64,000 nucleotides of DNA, from NCBI RefSeq assembly GCF_025231485.1, contig NZ_CP104003.1:2046001-2110000 (forward strand), in the 5' to 3' direction. Each line of letters opens with the position of its first letter. The first letter of the stretch is position 1. A program made the position numbers and the translations under genes. Shown here piece by piece: positions 62,865 through 64,000 of the stretch. The notes beneath the pieces were generated by a model. That model did no database searches and had not been told where the DNA came from. It was given only the letters and a program-made list of their open reading frames with translations. This stretch comes from Salinirubellus salinus (GTDB lineage: Archaea > Halobacteriota > Halobacteria > Halobacteriales > Haloarculaceae).

Positions 62865-63710
62865 TTATATCTTTGTCCGTTTTTCTGCTTTTATAAAGTG
62901 TTCGCTGCCTCGTTGGTGAATGGCCTCGATTTCAAATCCGTATGAACGTAGTAGTTTGTATACATCCCCTTCGTTTGCGTCGAAGTTTTGGATCTTCCGT
63001 GGGTGAATCTCACAGAACACCAGCCGGCACGATTCCTGGAGTGTTGATCGTAGCCCATTCAACACCGCGAACTCCGCGCCTTCAACATCAATCTTGATGA
63101 CTGTCGGTTCTGGTAAGTCACACCGGTCAATCAAGCCATCGCCTCGGTTCACCTCTACCTCAACTGTCCGGGCTGTACGTCCAGTCGCGATAGCGTGCTC
63201 TCCCTCTCCGACCTGATCACCGGCAACCGCCAAATCCACTTTCCCCTCTATGTCTGAAAGCGCGACAGGGATAATTTTAGCATCAAGATTATTGTGTTGG
63301 AGGTTCTCCCGGAGTCTGTCCACGCTCTCCTCATGGGGTTCAAACGCGACAATTCGGTCCGCCCCCAGTTCATTCGCCACGAAGCACGTGTACATCCCTA
63401 TGTTCGCACCCACATCGTAAAACACGTCTGCCGGTTCCAAGGATTCCAAAACCTCTGTTATGACGTCACGTTCACTGACGAGATCTCTAAACCTCCGGAA
63501 CTCGGAATAAGAATCCGTCAGGAAGTGAACTGAATTGCCACAAATAGTATGCGTCTCTGTCTTACCTGAGAGAGCGTACACCAGCCGCCAGTACGGATCC
63601 GAGAATAGTTTGTTAAGCCCCGACCACCGAATTACATCCCGCACGTACCCGCTGTAGAACTGTGCACGCAGTCGCCGTAGAGTATCACCCAACTGGTTAC
63701 TCAGAGACAC
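62865..63710 (-). CDS. FkbM-family methyltransferase
   Basis: 281 aa, ATG 63710. SAM-binding core: ADVFYDVGANIGMYTCFVANELGADRIVAFEPHEESVDRLRENLQHNNL, then VALSDIEGKVDLAV, TVIKIDVEGAEFAVLNGLRSTL (the D-V-E-G-A-E motif of FkbM), VFCEIHPRK. These enzymes methylate sugars, often in extracellular polysaccharide or glycan clusters. First gene of an FkbM-sulfatase operon in the glycan island. Confidence 0.88.
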   Translation of the reverse strand: MSLSNQLGDTLRRLRAQFYSGYVRDVIRWSGLNKLFSDPYWRLVYALSGKTETHTICGNSVHFLTDSYSEFRRFRDLVSERDVITEVLESLEPADVFYDVGANIGMYTCFVANELGADRIVAFEPHEESVDRLRENLQHNNLDAKIIPVALSDIEGKVDLAVAGDQVGEGEHAIATGRTARTVEVEVNRGDGLIDRCDLPEPTVIKIDVEGAEFAVLNGLRSTLQESCRLVFCEIHPRKIQNFDANEGDVYKLLRSYGFEIEAIHQRGSEHFIKAEKRTKI

Positions 63711-63845
63711 GCTATCACACCTACGAAATATGCCAGTACGTAAGTATCTATTTATTCAGTATCCTCCGGATAGCGCCACCAATCCGGTGAGTAATCAGGA
63801 ACCAAATAGTGGTTCTATAATCCATCTATCTGATGTTTCTTAACG

Positions 63846-63854
63846 CTTATAATC
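63846..63854 (+). promoter_or_regulatory. TATA box of the right-edge sulfatase-like gene
   Basis: CTTATAATC about 20-28 bases before ATG 63874; suits leaderless transcription. Confidence 0.5.
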
Positions 63855-63873
63855 ATGAGTAGTGTTCAGGCCA

Positions 63874-64000
63874 ATGATGAACCGAAATGTTGTCGTAGTC
63901 TGCTTAGATACTGTTAGAAAAGACTACTTCGACCGACATGCTTCCTCTCTGTCTCTAATGTCTAACGTATCGTTTGAGCAGTGTCGCGCTGCAAGTTCAT
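63874..64000 (+). CDS. N-terminus of a second sulfatase-fold protein (runs off right edge)
   Basis: ATG 63874 (or 63877) starts MMNRNVVVVCLDTVRKDYFD, followed by RHASSLSLMSNVSFEQCRAASS, open to the window end (42 codons). VVVVCLDTVRKDYF is the N-terminal metal-binding strand of sulfatases (normally D-T-x-R-x-D). The upstream TATA box and divergent orientation from FkbM support a real gene of the glycan island. Only the start is seen. Confidence 0.8.
   Translation, partial: MMNRNVVVVCLDTVRKDYFDRHASSLSLMSNVSFEQCRAASS

Overview
The window is haloarchaeal: very high GC, acidic proteins, Tat-type lipoprotein signals (RRRFLRATGG...LAGC; RRRLVTSAG...LAGC), archaeal TATA boxes close to start codons, and families typical of halophilic archaea (haloarchaeal histidine kinase, RHH regulators, UDP-sulfoquinovose synthase, DUF4330, archaeal AAA/DUF234 ATPases). 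Genus cannot be told from the sequence. No rRNA, tRNA or CRISPR array was recognised.

Region 1 (1-6.1 kb) looks like the end of an integrated plasmid or conjugative element: the N-terminal part of a large HerA/VirB4-like gene runs off the left edge, followed by an OB-fold ssDNA-binding protein, two winged-helix regulators, a TIR-like/DUF7509-type protein and a PIN-domain toxin-antitoxin pair. A 78-79 bp direct repeat occurs at 3.1 and 5.0 kb. Region 2 (6.1-21 kb): a five-gene dipeptide/oligopeptide-type ABC importer faces a tightly coupled four-gene operon (HyuA-HyuB-creatininase family-CocE hydrolase) with an RHH regulator upstream. Together they look like an uptake and amidohydrolysis locus for a cyclic amide or peptide-like nitrogen source.

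Region 3 (21-25 kb): a membrane protein, an alpha/beta hydrolase, a decayed IS end with an IS6-like transposase fragment, a PemK/MazF toxin with a winged-helix partner, and a histidine kinase. Region 4 (25.3-38.7 kb) is the most unusual part: three stop/start-overlapping genes encoding a 1563-aa protein with phage-fibre-like beta repeats and FN3-like domains, a phospholipase-D-fold enzyme, and a 2359-aa beta-rich giant with a DUF6603-like core and three lectin/LamG-like domains. None has a signal peptide. I know no named system with this composition.

Region 5 (38.7-52.8 kb): UDP-sulfoquinovose synthase, two paralogous AAA/DUF234 ATPases with related promoter palindromes, two further nucleotide-sugar epimerases, a CPBP protease, a VanZ-like protein, a zinc/manganese ABC importer with a His-rich tandem repeat, a 70-aa His-tailed peptide and a DUF4330 operon. 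Region 6 (52.8-64 kb): repeat-rich, pseudogene-bearing DNA, a membrane HExxH protein coupled to a beta-helix adhesin-like surface protein, and a lower-GC cell-surface glycan island (GT87 transferase, Wzx-type flippase, two alkaline-phosphatase/sulfatase-fold proteins, FkbM methyltransferase). Two near-identical 381-bp hairpin-ended elements lie in inverted orientation at 6.1 and 53.0 kb and bracket regions 2-5.
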